Below, piece by piece: positions 49,606 to 62,209 of a stretch of DNA of 64,000 bases. A program made the position numbers and the translations under genes. Where the stretch lies: positions 328,001 through 392,000 of the forward strand of contig SEMN01000189.1 of NCBI GenBank assembly GCA_005408345.1, given 5' to 3'. The stretch's first letter is position 1. Each line of letters starts with the position of its first letter. The DNA comes from Macquaria australasica (lineage: Eukaryota; Chordata; Actinopteri; Centrarchiformes; Percichthyidae). The notes beneath the pieces were generated by a model. That model saw only the letters and a program-made list of their open reading frames with translations, was not told where the DNA came from and ran no database searches.

Positions 49606-52252
49606 TCACCTGCGGATGTGGTTCTTTTGAAATGCATTGGGATATGTTTTCTGGGCACGGGAGCAGGAGGCGCAGCAGACATTTCTGTAGTATAGGTAAA
49701 TGCAGAGTCGGGCTTGAACCACCACCATACAGCTATGATACTGGTCGCTGCATGATGGATCTGTGAAGGAAAAGAGGAACAAGCTAGAGAAACAATGGGA
49801 GAAGCAAAGCAAATTTCATTCTTCCATTCCCTACACTCTTCTGCTTAGAGCCAATAGTAGGCTGGTCACGTCATGTTTTGGTGGAAGTGTTGGCGCCAAT
49901 TCACCAAAGTCATACTGAATCAGTCTTATGGCCTCAGAACTCGAGTCAGGATCAAAGTCCAAGTAATCAATTTGGAACAAATTATATGAAACATACTAAT
50001 TCACATCTGTCATAATAAAAGCTAGATATTGGTTGTGGTGACTCAGCCTCACCTGTGAAATACATATGTATATAAAGGAATAAGTAGATTTGAATTGAGA
50101 CTCCATGGCTGTTTTTAAGAATATGTGAAGTACAGAAATATTATCCATGAATCTACCAACGTTTTCTTTCCCACACAATGTATGGTTTTCAAGTTTCAAT
50201 TTCAGTACGCAAGTCCAAATCCAGGTCTGAAGATTAAGTACTGTAGTTGTTTTGAAAGTATGAAGGCATTTTCCTGCTAAAATGAATTGAGAATACATTT
50301 TTATTTGTATACTCAAAAACTGGAAATGTGTATTCAATGATATGAAAATTAAGAATGGGTTGTACACATAAAAAACAGATGGGTTTTTTTTTTCCCAACA
50401 CTTGCTCATGTACATTTTCTGTGCATGCTTCCAGTAGTTTTTCAGTAACCAAATTGAATCAAAACAATTTTCAAATGTGTAAGGAAGGATTTACCAGTGT
50501 GTGAGCTCACACAGACACAGCTCAACGTTGTATGTTTGTGCTGGATAGTAAAATGGACATATGCCATATTATACATTGTACACCCTCACCCTCCATTATG
50601 ATCCTGGATGCTTATACAGTAGCTAGGCTTTAATAGTGGTGCATCCATTAACCAAAACAATGCAGAACATGCTGCTGGCCAGAGACTAACAGTGGCCTAA
50701 TCGATAGTTAGAAGTCAGTCCAATCAGATTTAATAGAAGACAGTCCCATCAGATTTACTAGGTCCCACAAACTTTCTTGCATAGAGGTTATTAAATACGC
50801 GCTTACAAATCCTATATATTTTTAAAAGCTTTCACAAGTATAAGACTGTCTTTTTGTTTTTGGCACATTTGTACCACTGCCATATTTGATTGTGTCATTA
50901 ATTACACCAGAACAATGATTAACCACTGAACATCAGAAGCGTTTTGAACATATAAACCAAATGTTCTTGCTCATGTGTTTTTACGCATTGATAAGTAACT
51001 CATTGATCTTTTTCATATTGGACTCTGACCCAACTGCACCTATAGTGGACACACAGTGCGCAATGGCTCAGAGGTAGTTCAACACTGCTCGGCAGACTTA
51101 CTTATCTCAGCTAAACAAGGTTGTAGGTTGCATTCTTCTCGGCTCTCTGGGGTCGAACTGGGGTCACAACGGTCACTTGGGGCAATGTTGTCGGCAAGAC
51201 AACGCACCTCACGCACACGGTAGCCACCGTCGCAGGAGCGTGAACACTGAGGTAATAGAAAGAGAGAGCAGAGGCAGAGATGAAGAGTTACACAGAAAGT
51301 ATACGTAATCTGAGGACTGAATGCGGACACCACTTTGTTGTCACAACTCATCCCACCCATACTTTTGAACTTCCTCTAAAATACCAGTACCAAAACCAGC
51401 CGATCATCTTTAAACACATGTTGTCACACATCTCTAGTGGTACAGAATCTGGCCATGCAAATACTTTGAGATTTATGTGCTGAGATTTTGAGATATCCAC
51501 CTCTGAAACAACACAATGGAGGCTAATAGAATTTTATTATACAATGAAAGATGACATTCATAGATCTAAATTGTTCTAATTGTCTTTCCAGAAACGATGT
51601 CCTGGTTACTCTTGATAATCCACAGACATTGCTGAGCACAGGCTTCAATAAAACTACTCTCTACTTCTAACAAATAGTCCCTATGAATCTGTTCAGGTCA
51701 TGATCTGTGGATTATCCAGATGATTAGATATATTATGATTTGACAAAACAATCTCAACTCTTGTGCAGAGACTTCAACCGCATCACACGGTCTTCATCAG
51801 CAGATGGAGTTTGCTCTGTTGTCATGAAGATGGATGCCATGCCATGACAGCAGCTGGTACGATTTCATCATTAGTACAATAGAGGTTTCATGTCAACAGC
51901 CTGTCCATCATCATGACAAGTGAGCAAACTCTTCCCACTGATAAAGACTGTGTGATACTGTTAAAAGCTCCAGAAACAAATTTAATGTTACATTACCTTT
52001 CAATGCAATGGAAATCACAAATAAAATTCTGTTTACCATCATTGTATTGGGGTGGAGGCAGGGACACTTACCACGCTCCACTCTGTGATGTACCACTGGA
52101 CACCACATGGCTTCAGTCTGCAGGGCTGAGCTGTGATTGGCTGAGAGAGACTGGAACATTTGAACTGGTCCACAACCTCCATGCGACCATTGTTGTTAAA
52201 AATACAAGCCACACCCCGGGTCTGTGTGCCATTCCCGCACTCTGCAGAACAC

Positions 52253-52299
<47 letters not shown>

Positions 52300-52946
52300 A
52301 AGGTGAAACTTCAAATGGATGAAGTTTTCATAGTGTGTATGTGTGTGTATGTGCATTACCTGACCCCAGGGTCCAGTGTACCACTCCAGGCGGTTCCGGC
52401 AGGGGCCTGAGTCACACGATGTCACTTCTGGTGGGCGTTCGCCTTTGCAGCTGTCCAATGGGAGATCAGTCACATGATCTATCAGGCACACTGTTGTCCG
52501 GGTTCGATTGCCTCGACCACACTCTGCAGAGCACTGAGAAATATCACACACATACATACACTCTTTATCAGTACCACTTCAAGATTTTAACATGATTTCC
52601 CTCTCACATTCTCCTCCTACACACACACACACACACAAACAACACAAACATTTTACCTGTTGACTCCAGAGGGAGGTGAACCAGCTGCGTGCACAGGCTC
52701 CCATGTCACAGTTCTGTAGTGCATCTGGCTTTAGGTTCATGTTGCACTCCTCATCCTCCTCCACATCACCCAGGTTGCTCACACACACCACCTCCCTGCT
52801 GCGCTGGCCAACCCCACATGGCACTGAACACTGGGGGAACAGAGAGGTAAATGTTTTTTGTCTTATGAAGATGTACATGTTCATTGTATTCAATAATACC
52901 ATGTGTAATTTTTCTTCAATTTATCTTCTGCAATAATGGTTGTATT

Positions 52947-53026
<80 letters not shown>

Positions 53027-53908
53027 CTTACTGGGCTCCACTCAGATCGTATCTCCCACTGGCTGCAAATCTTCAGCTGACATGTAGATTTGGTCACCGG
53101 CCTATCAGACGTCCCACACAGCTCTGGTGCCACGGTAACCGAGGTCTCTGTTCCATTGGCATGAACGTGAGTGACCTGGCGGCAGATGAACTGGCGGTGC
53201 TGAGTGCCGGGTCCACATCTCCTGCTGCACTCTGACCACTCCCCCACGTCCCAGCTGCCAGCCAATCACAGAGGACCAAGAAAGGCTTAGGAGAAATAAA
53301 GAACAGCTCGCAGTCCATCACAAAAGCTGTGGTTACTACTGAGGCATGAGTTTAGCAATGACCTTTCTCAAGCAGAGTTTGTACCAGCTCTATGTCTTCA
53401 TTTTGACCACAGTTATTGTGTGTGGTCAGTTGACCCTGGTCTGCAAGGGGCATTATAAACCCTGTAGTTTCCCCCAAAAGGAGATTATAAAAGAGACAAG
53501 CAAAATAAGCCAATTTGTGCTGCACAAGTTCAGACGTTTTTCCTCGTTCTATTACAACAGAAGTTTCCATTTTGCAATCCTCTGCTGCTGTGCTCCCAAT
53601 AGGACCATATATATTTCAGACTGACAGCTGTCATGGATCACTGACACTGTGGGCGAAATATCTGACAGACCCACAACCAAACATACAGTTAATGCACTTA
53701 AGCCCCGCTACATCTTGGCGATGGTAAGATCTAGAGTTATTTACCACAAGACATAAAAACCAAAGCCACACCGAAGTGTGATTGACTGTGACTGATTTAT
53801 GGCTGGAATGGCTTCACTCTGAGAGTCACAGCACCATGTGGAACTAATACAATGTACATGTATGTGTGTCCCATTTTGTGTATGTGTCATGACTAATGTA
53901 TAGGACAT

Positions 53909-54001
<93 letters not shown>

Positions 54002-56188
54002 GCTCACTATGCAGGACAGGGCTGGGTGTTGCAGTCTTCTTCCCGGTTTGTTGGTTCAAGGGCAGGGTCACACAGGTCAGCAGGAACAGTCATCTGCGAA
54101 TCTTTCTCAACACACTCCCAGAGTGCCTGACACCTGCCTGGCAAGTGCGCAGACACACACACACACACAACACACACAGAAAAAAGACTAAGCAAGTGAA
54201 TATGTGTTTGTATACATGCACATTTTGACAGAAAAGATAGTTGTTTTCAGTCACGTATTTTGCCAGCAATCTCAACCCTTTGGGTGTGTGACAGTTACTG
54301 TTAATAGTTACAGCTTTCAGTTACATTTCTGTGTGTCATCTTTGATTTTGTAACATCTTATAAATATTTATTTAAGTGTTTTCTTAATGTTATTTAAGTG
54401 TTTTCTAGAATATGCACATCCCAATAGTCTCAGGCCTTTTTGCATAGGCAAAATTTAAAGTATGGGTGCCGGCACACTAAATTAATGCCCCATATCTTTA
54501 TTTAGCATAAATAAAAAAGTGCTACATAAACAGATGTGCTAAATAATGATTTGGAAAGCATGAATTCAATGTGCGGTCACCCTTTCTTTGAATTACATGT
54601 GTTTCCTCACCAGTGCCACAAGTCGTGCTGCACTCTGTGTGCCCACTCTTTGTCCAGGTGTAGGTGGGCCGGGGGTCAGAGTTCACACTGGGGTCAGAGG
54701 TAACCTGGTTAGGGTGGGGTTTCTCTTTGATGATGTCATTGTTGGTGACGTCAGCTTGGTGGACCTCCTCACCTGAGTAGGATGGGCCCACTGTCTGAAC
54801 TACAAGAAAGTGGAAGGTTGTAGGGTGGAGCCCAAATTTGACATGCAAGTACAGGAAGAAAGGCAGTGAAGTCATTTGAAATGTTGGATAGATAAAGGTA
54901 ATGGGGTGGAATGAAGCCTAAAATATAATAAGGTTAAAGGACCTGCACATCTATGGTACACCACACAGGTGATTTCACTAACTTTAAGACCTTCTCAGGT
55001 CTCTGTGTTGATTGACACCTCTCTTACTCTCTCGTTTGCTTCGCTTCACCTGGCTGGGTGGGATAAATTACACCTTTATCATTCTTATTAATACATGGGC
55101 TGTGTCCAAAATTATTTCCATATTCATTTATTCACTTCTCCCTATAATAAACACTCAATAGTTTACTCTATAGTGAACAGTAAAGTTACATTTTGGACAC
55201 TTGTGAATAATTATCATTTGGCGTCATCACTAACAGGTGTAGCAGGGCACGGCAGTCATTTTCGAATCTATCAAATGTAAATGTGACGCATTGCATTGTT
55301 GACTGTTATCAAAAAGTAGTGTATATGCCATGGACACATGTTTGGTTTTTTTCCTGTTCCATTGTAGGAATTTTTGGAGGCACAATATAGTGGATAAATT
55401 ACAAAAAAAATGTTTACACTCAGACAAAATGACAGAAAGTAAATATATTGCACTATATAATAAATACTGCAGGGAGTGATTTCGGACATGGTCATGGAGT
55501 CTGGTGATCTCTTGTGATTCCCAGCATAGCTCCTCCCACCTTCAACCTGAGTAGAGGTCTAATCAGCTACAATAATTAAAAACACCTGGGGGGATGTGCA
55601 GGGCCTGGTAATCAAATAATAATTTATCAGCATCAACAGACACAAATCAAGCAATTTCTTTAATCTCTTTAATGAAGGTTAAATATTAGGTAATGAAATG
55701 AAATCTGGCCCAAGTGACCGATTATTGTCTCAGTGTGCGGTGAAGAGCTCTTTGCCAGAACTAAGTTTGGCTGCCTGCCTGTATCAAATGTTATCAAAAT
55801 TAAAATTAAATTTTCAAAAGGACAATTTTGCTGAAAATGATACATACTGGCGTTACCATGACCCTGCAGTGAAATCTGAACTGAACACACACACACACAC
55901 GCACACTGTACTGTAAATGCAGATACAAACAGAGGCATCTGTTATGTGTTATGCTCCCTGAGGGCGAACCAGAAAATCGAGTATGAGAAAATGGCACTGT
56001 GGTCATTTAAGGTCACACATAGTGTGTGTTCAAGTGTGTGTTTGCGTGTTTCTGCATACTAGTGTGTGCACTCACCCAGGGGCAGAATATCAGAAGGTGC
56101 ATCTGGATCAGGAGTGGGGTGTGGGTTTTGCAAAGGCACACTGTATTCATAGTATACACTGGGACCTGGTTGCTGGTAGATCAACTGT

Positions 56189-56250
<62 letters not shown>

Positions 56251-56626
56251 GATGATGGGTATATGGTTTATGATGACATGCAGTATTGTAGTACAACTAG
56301 TATTGTTTGCGTACAGTGTTTGCGCATTTGAATAAGAGACATGGGAAGGATGCTTGCTCCCATTGTGTGTGCCAGTTTGCATCTCACATAAACATGCAGG
56401 TCCTCGGTCAGCGGCCCGGGTGCAGTGATGGACTCTCCATTGCGAGAGCGGATTTCATTGGGTCGTTGGTAAGTCAGCTGTGTTCCCACAGCAGTGATGA
56501 TCCCCGGCCTGTCAATCATCCAGTTGCCATTGATGATGGAGACACCACTTTGGGTCTGCAGAGCTGGAGGAAAACCCTATGTTCATCCATCAGTGTTTGA
56601 CATTCTGAAAGTATTTCTGCTGTTAG

Positions 56627-56716
<90 letters not shown>

Positions 56717-57739
56717 CCAGGTAGTTTCGGCTCTTTATTGTCTCCTTTATGCTGATGTTGCGTGCTCCTGCAGGAATCTCTGCAACCTTATGGTAGCCAA
56801 TGCGGAGGAAAATCCGAGAAAAATTCCCCTTCACCACCTGAAACCGCTGCCAACACACACATTCACACACTTTTATGCACACAAAGCCACAGGTAGAAAC
56901 AGTAGTATGTGCCCACACGTGTACATCTACAGACACTCTCCGCACGCTCTCTGCACCATGGTTTCACCATCGCAGGCATGTGTTTCAACAGTATAATCAT
57001 AAATTCCGCTGGATCACATTGCTGCTCTTTTTCTCTCGTTTTTCACTCGTTCATCCTGCTCTCCAACTCTCTCCCTCTCTCTCTATTGCTGGAAATCCCA
57101 CAGCTCACTAAGTCCAGTCCAACAGTTGGTTTGAGTTGGGGAACCTTTCTGGTCTTCCTCTCCACTCCTCCTCTGTGCAGATCTCTATTTTGTAAGTTTA
57201 GAGTTTAACTTTTCTGTTCTTTTCATGTCATGTCTGTTTTAATGGCCTCCTCTGGTTCTTCACTTTTGATGCTTTATTCATAATCTGATCTGTTAGTGAT
57301 TAGTTAGCCTAAGTGACAAAGACAGAGATAATCTAAAACAAACCAGTGCTCTCGTTGTAGTTGTATGTGCATAAGAACAACAAACTCCAATAAGCTAAAG
57401 TTAAATATATTAGGTACAGGGATGGTTTCTTTCATAAATTACAAGATAGGGGTATAACTCAGCAAAGTATGTCTGTTATGCAAATAAATCACTAACACAA
57501 CTCTTTTAAAGCTTGCATAAATGATTCAATTAAACTTGAAACATGCATGTAGCTATAAATGAATGACATTTATACTTTTTTCAATGACCATGTGGATGTC
57601 TTACCTCCAGAGGGGGCGGGCTGGCTTTGGTATCCCAGGGAAGAGCACCTGAGGGGAGGCAGAGAAGACAGATGAGGTGGAGGAGAGCCAGAGCTCGACC
57701 CTGCCGCAGGGAGCTGAGCTGCTGCCACAATCCAGCCAT
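49606..57739 (-). CDS. thsd4: Thrombospondin type-1 domain-containing protein 4 (ADAMTSL6), short form, 12 coding exons
   Basis: THSD4/ADAMTSL6 is a secreted ADAMTS-like protein without protease activity that binds fibrillin-1 and promotes microfibril assembly. Exons: 57739-57605, 56846-56717, 56563-56388, 56184-56076, 54799-54611, 54137-54008, 53254-53032, 52830-52657, 52533-52360, 52251-52072, 51246-51102, 49760-49606 (1920 nt, 639 aa). Order: signal peptide (hydrophobic ALALLHLICLLCLPSGA, about residues 16-32), ADAMTS spacer (about 46-150, with EIPAGARNI and NGNWMIDRPG), Pro-rich linker, six thrombospondin type-1 repeats (W..CS..C patterns, about 230-585) and a C-terminal PLAC domain with paired Cys. 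The N-terminal repeat and Cys-rich part of the long isoform are absent, and exon 1 instead encodes a signal peptide, as expected for an alternative-promoter short form. The exon 6 acceptor is the least certain junction. Dinucleotide arrays abut several splice sites. Confidence 0.93.
49761..51101 (-). other. THSD4 intron 11
   Basis: This is a 1.34-kb intron separating the last thrombospondin repeat from the PLAC exon. It is AT-rich, and no repeat family or exon is recognised. Confidence 0.6.
52257..52296. repeat. (CA)n microsatellite at the THSD4 exon 10 acceptor
   Basis: About 20 CA units on the plus strand read (TG)n on the coding strand. They occupy the place of the polypyrimidine tract, ending in TAAAG five bases before exon 10. 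Confidence 0.95.
52948..53025. repeat. (GT)n microsatellite, 78 bp, beside the THSD4 exon 7 donor
   Basis: About 39 units. On the coding strand it starts a few bases inside intron 7, immediately after the GTAAGAA donor. Confidence 0.97.
53911..54002. repeat. (GT)n microsatellite, about 92 bp, beside the THSD4 exon 6 donor
   Basis: About 45 perfect units. On the coding strand the donor GTGAGCA runs directly into (AC)n. Confidence 0.97.
54800..56075 (-). other. THSD4 intron 4
   Basis: This 1.28-kb intron lies between the linker exon and the first thrombospondin-repeat exon. Apart from a short CA run near 55885-55900, no repeat or exon is recognised. Confidence 0.6.
56189..56246. repeat. (GA)n microsatellite forming the THSD4 exon 4 polypyrimidine tract
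   Basis: On the coding strand this is a (CT)n array running into TTTCTCACAG, directly before exon 4. Confidence 0.95.
56629..56714. repeat. (GT)n microsatellite, 86 bp, overlapping the THSD4 exon 2 donor
   Basis: About 43 units. On the coding strand intron 2 begins GTACACACAC, so the array occupies the intron from position +3 onward. Confidence 0.97.
56847..57604 (-). other. THSD4 intron 1
   Basis: This is a 758-bp intron after the signal-peptide exon. It contains CT-rich and AT-rich stretches but no recognised element. If the long isoform exists, its upstream exons would splice across this region from outside the window. Confidence 0.55.
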
Positions 57740-60700
57740 GGAGAGACTGAGGGAGGAGGACACTCACACACCCACATACACACACGTTTACTGGGGGAGT
57801 GTGTGTTTGTGAGGTGGGGTTGGCTTGAGGGGTGGGAGGGAAAAAAGACAAAGTTTGGGAGGGATGTAAGGAGAATGTTGACAGAAAGTGCTTGGAAATT
57901 GTAGGCACATTTCTGTTGTTTCAAGTTGAAGTCTCACCCATTTTGCACCTCAGTATGAATGTTGTGACAGCTCATGATGTGTGTTTGTGGCATGAGTACA
58001 GGCTCCTGCAGTGTATCCTAAAGCTTATCCAAAAACAATATCTCTCCCTGTGAGTCGTCATGCAATATTGTGAGGCTTTGGACACACATCACTCTTGATC
58101 TTGCTCTGACGTCTCCACCCACTTCTTGTTTTCACTCTACGAGGCTTTTCTTGTTTGGAGTTATTCCTTTTTTCTTTAATTTTTTTCATTTCACTAGTGA
58201 TGATGGAAAAAACGTAGGATGAAAAATCTAAATTAAAAATACCACAGTAAGAATGGGCAGGATTGAGGATAATAGAAAAAATATGTTAAATCTGTTCACA
58301 GCTTATCACGTTTTCTCTCTTGTCTCTGTCGGCACTCAACACAAGACATGTAAAATGCAGTTGTGCTCTATAGTGATTCAGTATCCCTTCATCAGTGATT
58401 CACACCCAAAGGATGCCAATTTTAGAGTGACTCAGTTCACCACCATACCATGTCGGGGAACAATTGGATCGATTCAGAAATTACTGTAAATCCACTGGCC
58501 AGGAATCAAAACCCCACAGTGACACACTCCCCAAGTCTTCATCAGGAGAGGCTATGGTAATATTTGCATGGACATAAATGAGTTGAAGAAGTTCAAACAC
58601 ATATGGGTGCAATATATTCCCCTGGCTGAATGTTTTAGTTCTGGGCAGAGGACTGTTTTAGCCCTCTAAACACACAATGTAGGGTAGCTTGCCTGGCTCT
58701 TTAACTTTCCACTGTTTTATGTTGGGGAGTGAAGAGAGTTGTAAATATCAGAAACTACTTTAAATGTCGGCTGCAACTTCATGTCGCAGTGTGGAGAGAT
58801 TTAGAGGAATGGAGCAGAGATAATATGTTTTTCCTACCTGTTTTGTGCTTGTATGGAGTAGCAGAAACCACAACATTTCGGATTGTTTTTAGATTGCCAG
58901 CCGATCGACACCGCAGCTGTTCACAACATGGGTGTGAAATTGCCAGGGCTGAGAATTTCTTTGTGATCGTGTGTGTGCTTGTGTAGGTGCATATGTTTGT
59001 GTGTGGACCCTACAAAGATATACGAGCCACATATGTGTGGATAAAGTGCTCTGATGCAACGTCCGCAATGCACGGTGAATCAATGGGGTCGCTGTGAAAG
59101 CAGCATGAGTGAGAAAGACAAGCAGACTGTGATCCTGCAAAGCCCTGTGAAACCTCATAAGGACGCTGGAAGCAGTAAAGGAGGGAGATGACGCCAGTGT
59201 ATCGTTTCCTCTGTCTTTATGCCTCTGTCTGTGTCTGTCTCTCTGTGTGAGTGTTTGGCACTGTGCCCTTTGACCTGAGACGCAGAAGGACGCTGCAACA
59301 CAAACCATTATTATAGCATAAACCTACACACACATGCTGTACATCTAAACACACTAAACATGCATGCTTTTATTTTTCCTTTCTCCGCCTCCTCTTTGGC
59401 ACAAAGCCAGATCTAAGACGCCGGTCCCCTACAGTGAATACCCGGTAGTCGCTGAGCTATGACACAGGCATTCTGGGAGCCTGCTAAAGTCTGTCAGGGA
59501 ATACTGGGAATTCTGTCCAAGACGGGCGCTGCTAGGGCTATGTCTGTTTTCCACTGTGACAGCTTAATAGCTGCCATGTCTGATTACACACACACACTGA
59601 GAGTCCCTGAGAGCGACTGGAAGTGGCACAGAGGCTCCTTAACACACAGATCTGCTCAAACAGTGACATGTACAAGCATACAGCCATACATGCATATCGT
59701 ACACAGACAAATATGCTTCATGCATCCAATGAAGATACATACAGGTTAATACTACAATATTCTCAAAAAGTGATGTGGTTTTCATCTTTTGCTGCATTTG
59801 GTACAATTACATTGGGATTTAGCTAATGGCTATGAGTTGTCCAGACTGCTATGATTCAGAACTGAAGCTTGTATATGTGAAACTTAACTGGCAAACCCTC
59901 ACGCAAACGCAGGCTGGCCATGGAAGGCCTGCGCTGTCTGTTAAAACCATTGACTGTAGCAGAACTTGCCCTCAAAAGCATTACGACCATTTATATACTT
60001 TTAATCATGAAAGAAAAAAAAACTTTTCTCTTGAGTTTTATCTTATAATAAAGGACCCAGAGGGTGGGAACACCCACTGGCTTACAGTATGTTACAGTAC
60101 ATTGAAAATATGTTTTAATGTGCAGTAAAATTGTGAGCTCATGCAGATTTGGGAATGAAAGAGCCCTTACTGATAGATTTGTAAAAAAAGGCCTGAAACT
60201 GTTCATATTTTTTCTATTGCTTACCCGAGAATCAACCACATGCGACTATTTAAACTATGTTTTAGTCAGTGTTCCTCCAAATTGTCAGTAATTCAATGTG
60301 TGTGTGAGTCCTAGCTGGCCACATTGACCACAAAAAAACAAGAAAAAAAGAAGACAAAATGGTAAAAGACACTGAGAATGAACAATACAGTCGACAGAAA
60401 TTTAGCTCAACACTGAAATTAAAGATTTCTCTCCCTTACATCGCCTGATTGTCTACATGTTTCTCTCTTCTCCTTTCCATTTTCTTCTCTCCTCACACTC
60501 GCTTTCCCCTCTTTTTTTCCTCCAGCTGTGGGTTGTTTGATGTCCCTCTGTCCCGTCCTGGCCAGCTGCCCCAGAAACCAAATGAGGGGTTCTGTCATGC
60601 CGCTGACACCTGGACGTCCCCTAACCACCGGTTACTTCCCTAACGACCAACTCCTTCCCTAACGACCATGAGAAACACAGGGCGACCACCGATCAATCAC

Positions 60701-61490
60701 TGAAATTCCTCTGCAGCTGTCTGTCAGTGTTGGCTAAGTGTCAGGATGTAATGTTTTCACTCGGTAAACATGTCTTTCTTACATTTTACAGGCTAATGCA
60801 TGACTGGGATGGCCTGTTACAAGACCTAAGAAGCATGATGTCTTGCTGCTTAGCACTTTAGAGCTGATCTGTCTCTAACTGACTAGAACAGGTGCAGTAA
60901 GTTGCCCCTTTCCTATGCATTTGATGCAGGACAGTGACCAAGAAAGAAATGGTTACTGTGGCATTTACAGCCCAACAAGAAAACTGTGACAGTGAAAGTG
61001 GTTGTAAACACTCATTACAGATGACCGTTAAGAAGACAGGGGTCTGTTAAAATGCATCCAGTGGTCTCTGAGCTCACCTCTCACCTTTTTCTAATTACAG
61101 GCCTAAGAAGTCGTGCAGGTGAAGGCACACACACCTTGTGACACCATAAATACATATATCTGGTCAGCTACTGCAACCACATACCTACAGGGTCACACAT
61201 TTCAACACACAGGATGCTTTCCATCCTACAGGTTGTATATACCTGCCCATGAATGCACATGAATGTATGTTTGCAGGTAAATTTCACAGCTAACCACCAC
61301 CTTTCAGAAAGGTGTTACCATCCATGTGCCATATATTAGGCTGTGGTATTGTTTATTTTGTTTTGTCATTTCCTTCTTAAGTACCTCAGTCAAACAATGT
61401 TACACCGAGGGGGTACACACATCCCCTTTTATTTATACAGTGAGTGTGAGAAAAGATGAGTGACAAATTAAACGAAAATCCAACATAAAA
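57740..61490. other. Region upstream of THSD4 exon 1, no gene recognised
   Basis: The first few hundred bases should hold the promoter and 5' UTR of the THSD4 short form; no TATA box is placed with confidence. The remainder has only short ORFs without homology, CA-rich patches and AT-rich spacers. I see nothing else that I can support. Confidence 0.5.
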
Positions 61491-61640
61491 TGTGCTAGTA
61501 AGGTGTTAGGTCACCATGAGCCTCCAGAAAGGTTTCAGTGCCAACAAAACCAAAAACACAGCATGGTGCAAGGGGACAAACCAAGAGATCCCACAAACAG
61601 GAAGGGGCGGTTTTATACATCCTGAAGACAGTGGCCAGCT
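61491..61640. mobile_element. Tc1-like element, terminal fragment
   Basis: The order GGTGTTAGGTCACCATGAGCC then CAGAAAGGTTTCAGTGCCAACA resembles the subterminal region of a common fish Tc1-type transposon. A fragment from the middle of such an element lies about 1.4 kb to the right (63001-63140), so both may come from one disrupted copy. Confidence 0.4.
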
Positions 61641-62209
61641 GCCTCCAATTCCTTGATGGCCTCAGCTCCATCGAACCAGGACAAACACTGAAAGCTCTGG
61701 TACAAAGGCTAATATTGAACAGGGTTGACAAACATTTAAGCAGACCAAGTAATGTGATTGACAGTGGGTTTGGTGAATAGGGGAAAGGTTTCAGAAGGAG
61801 ATGTTTGGCTGGTCGGACAGAATCAGAACTGTTTGTTCCTGATATAGCCGCCTTTTTGTCAGGAAATTTATCTTTTCAGGAATGATCAGTTATAATTAAG
61901 TAGATTTGGCTACATTTGAAATAGGCCTACTTGTAGACTACTTTCCTTTCTTTTTGACGTTAAATTAGACTTACAGCACACTGCACTTCATTTCTCAGGA
62001 AAATATTAGCTATAGTTATACTTTATTAAACTACCCGCCAGAATATAAATCAGTTGACATTAGCTGCACCCTCGCCAGCTACAACGTTAAAATGCAATAA
62101 AAACAATAACAAGAAGCTAACTTTTGCTTGAAAAATGACTTAAACACTCAATCGTTTATTAAAATAGTTGCATTCATTTTCTGTCCATCGACTGATCGTT
62201 TCAGCTCTA

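Noticed and set aside
52884..54228. Several ORFs made of alternating Val-Cys or Thr-His residues
   Set aside because: They are translations of long GT/CA microsatellites, not proteins.
57581..57763. An eight-residue longer THSD4 N-terminus starting at 57763
   Set aside because: That codon is GTG, not ATG. The first real ATG in frame is at 57739 and directly precedes the signal peptide.
58889..59308. A 139-codon minus-strand ORF upstream of THSD4
   Set aside because: Its composition is biased, it begins at a non-ATG-rich region, and I see no homology or splice context. It is probably chance.
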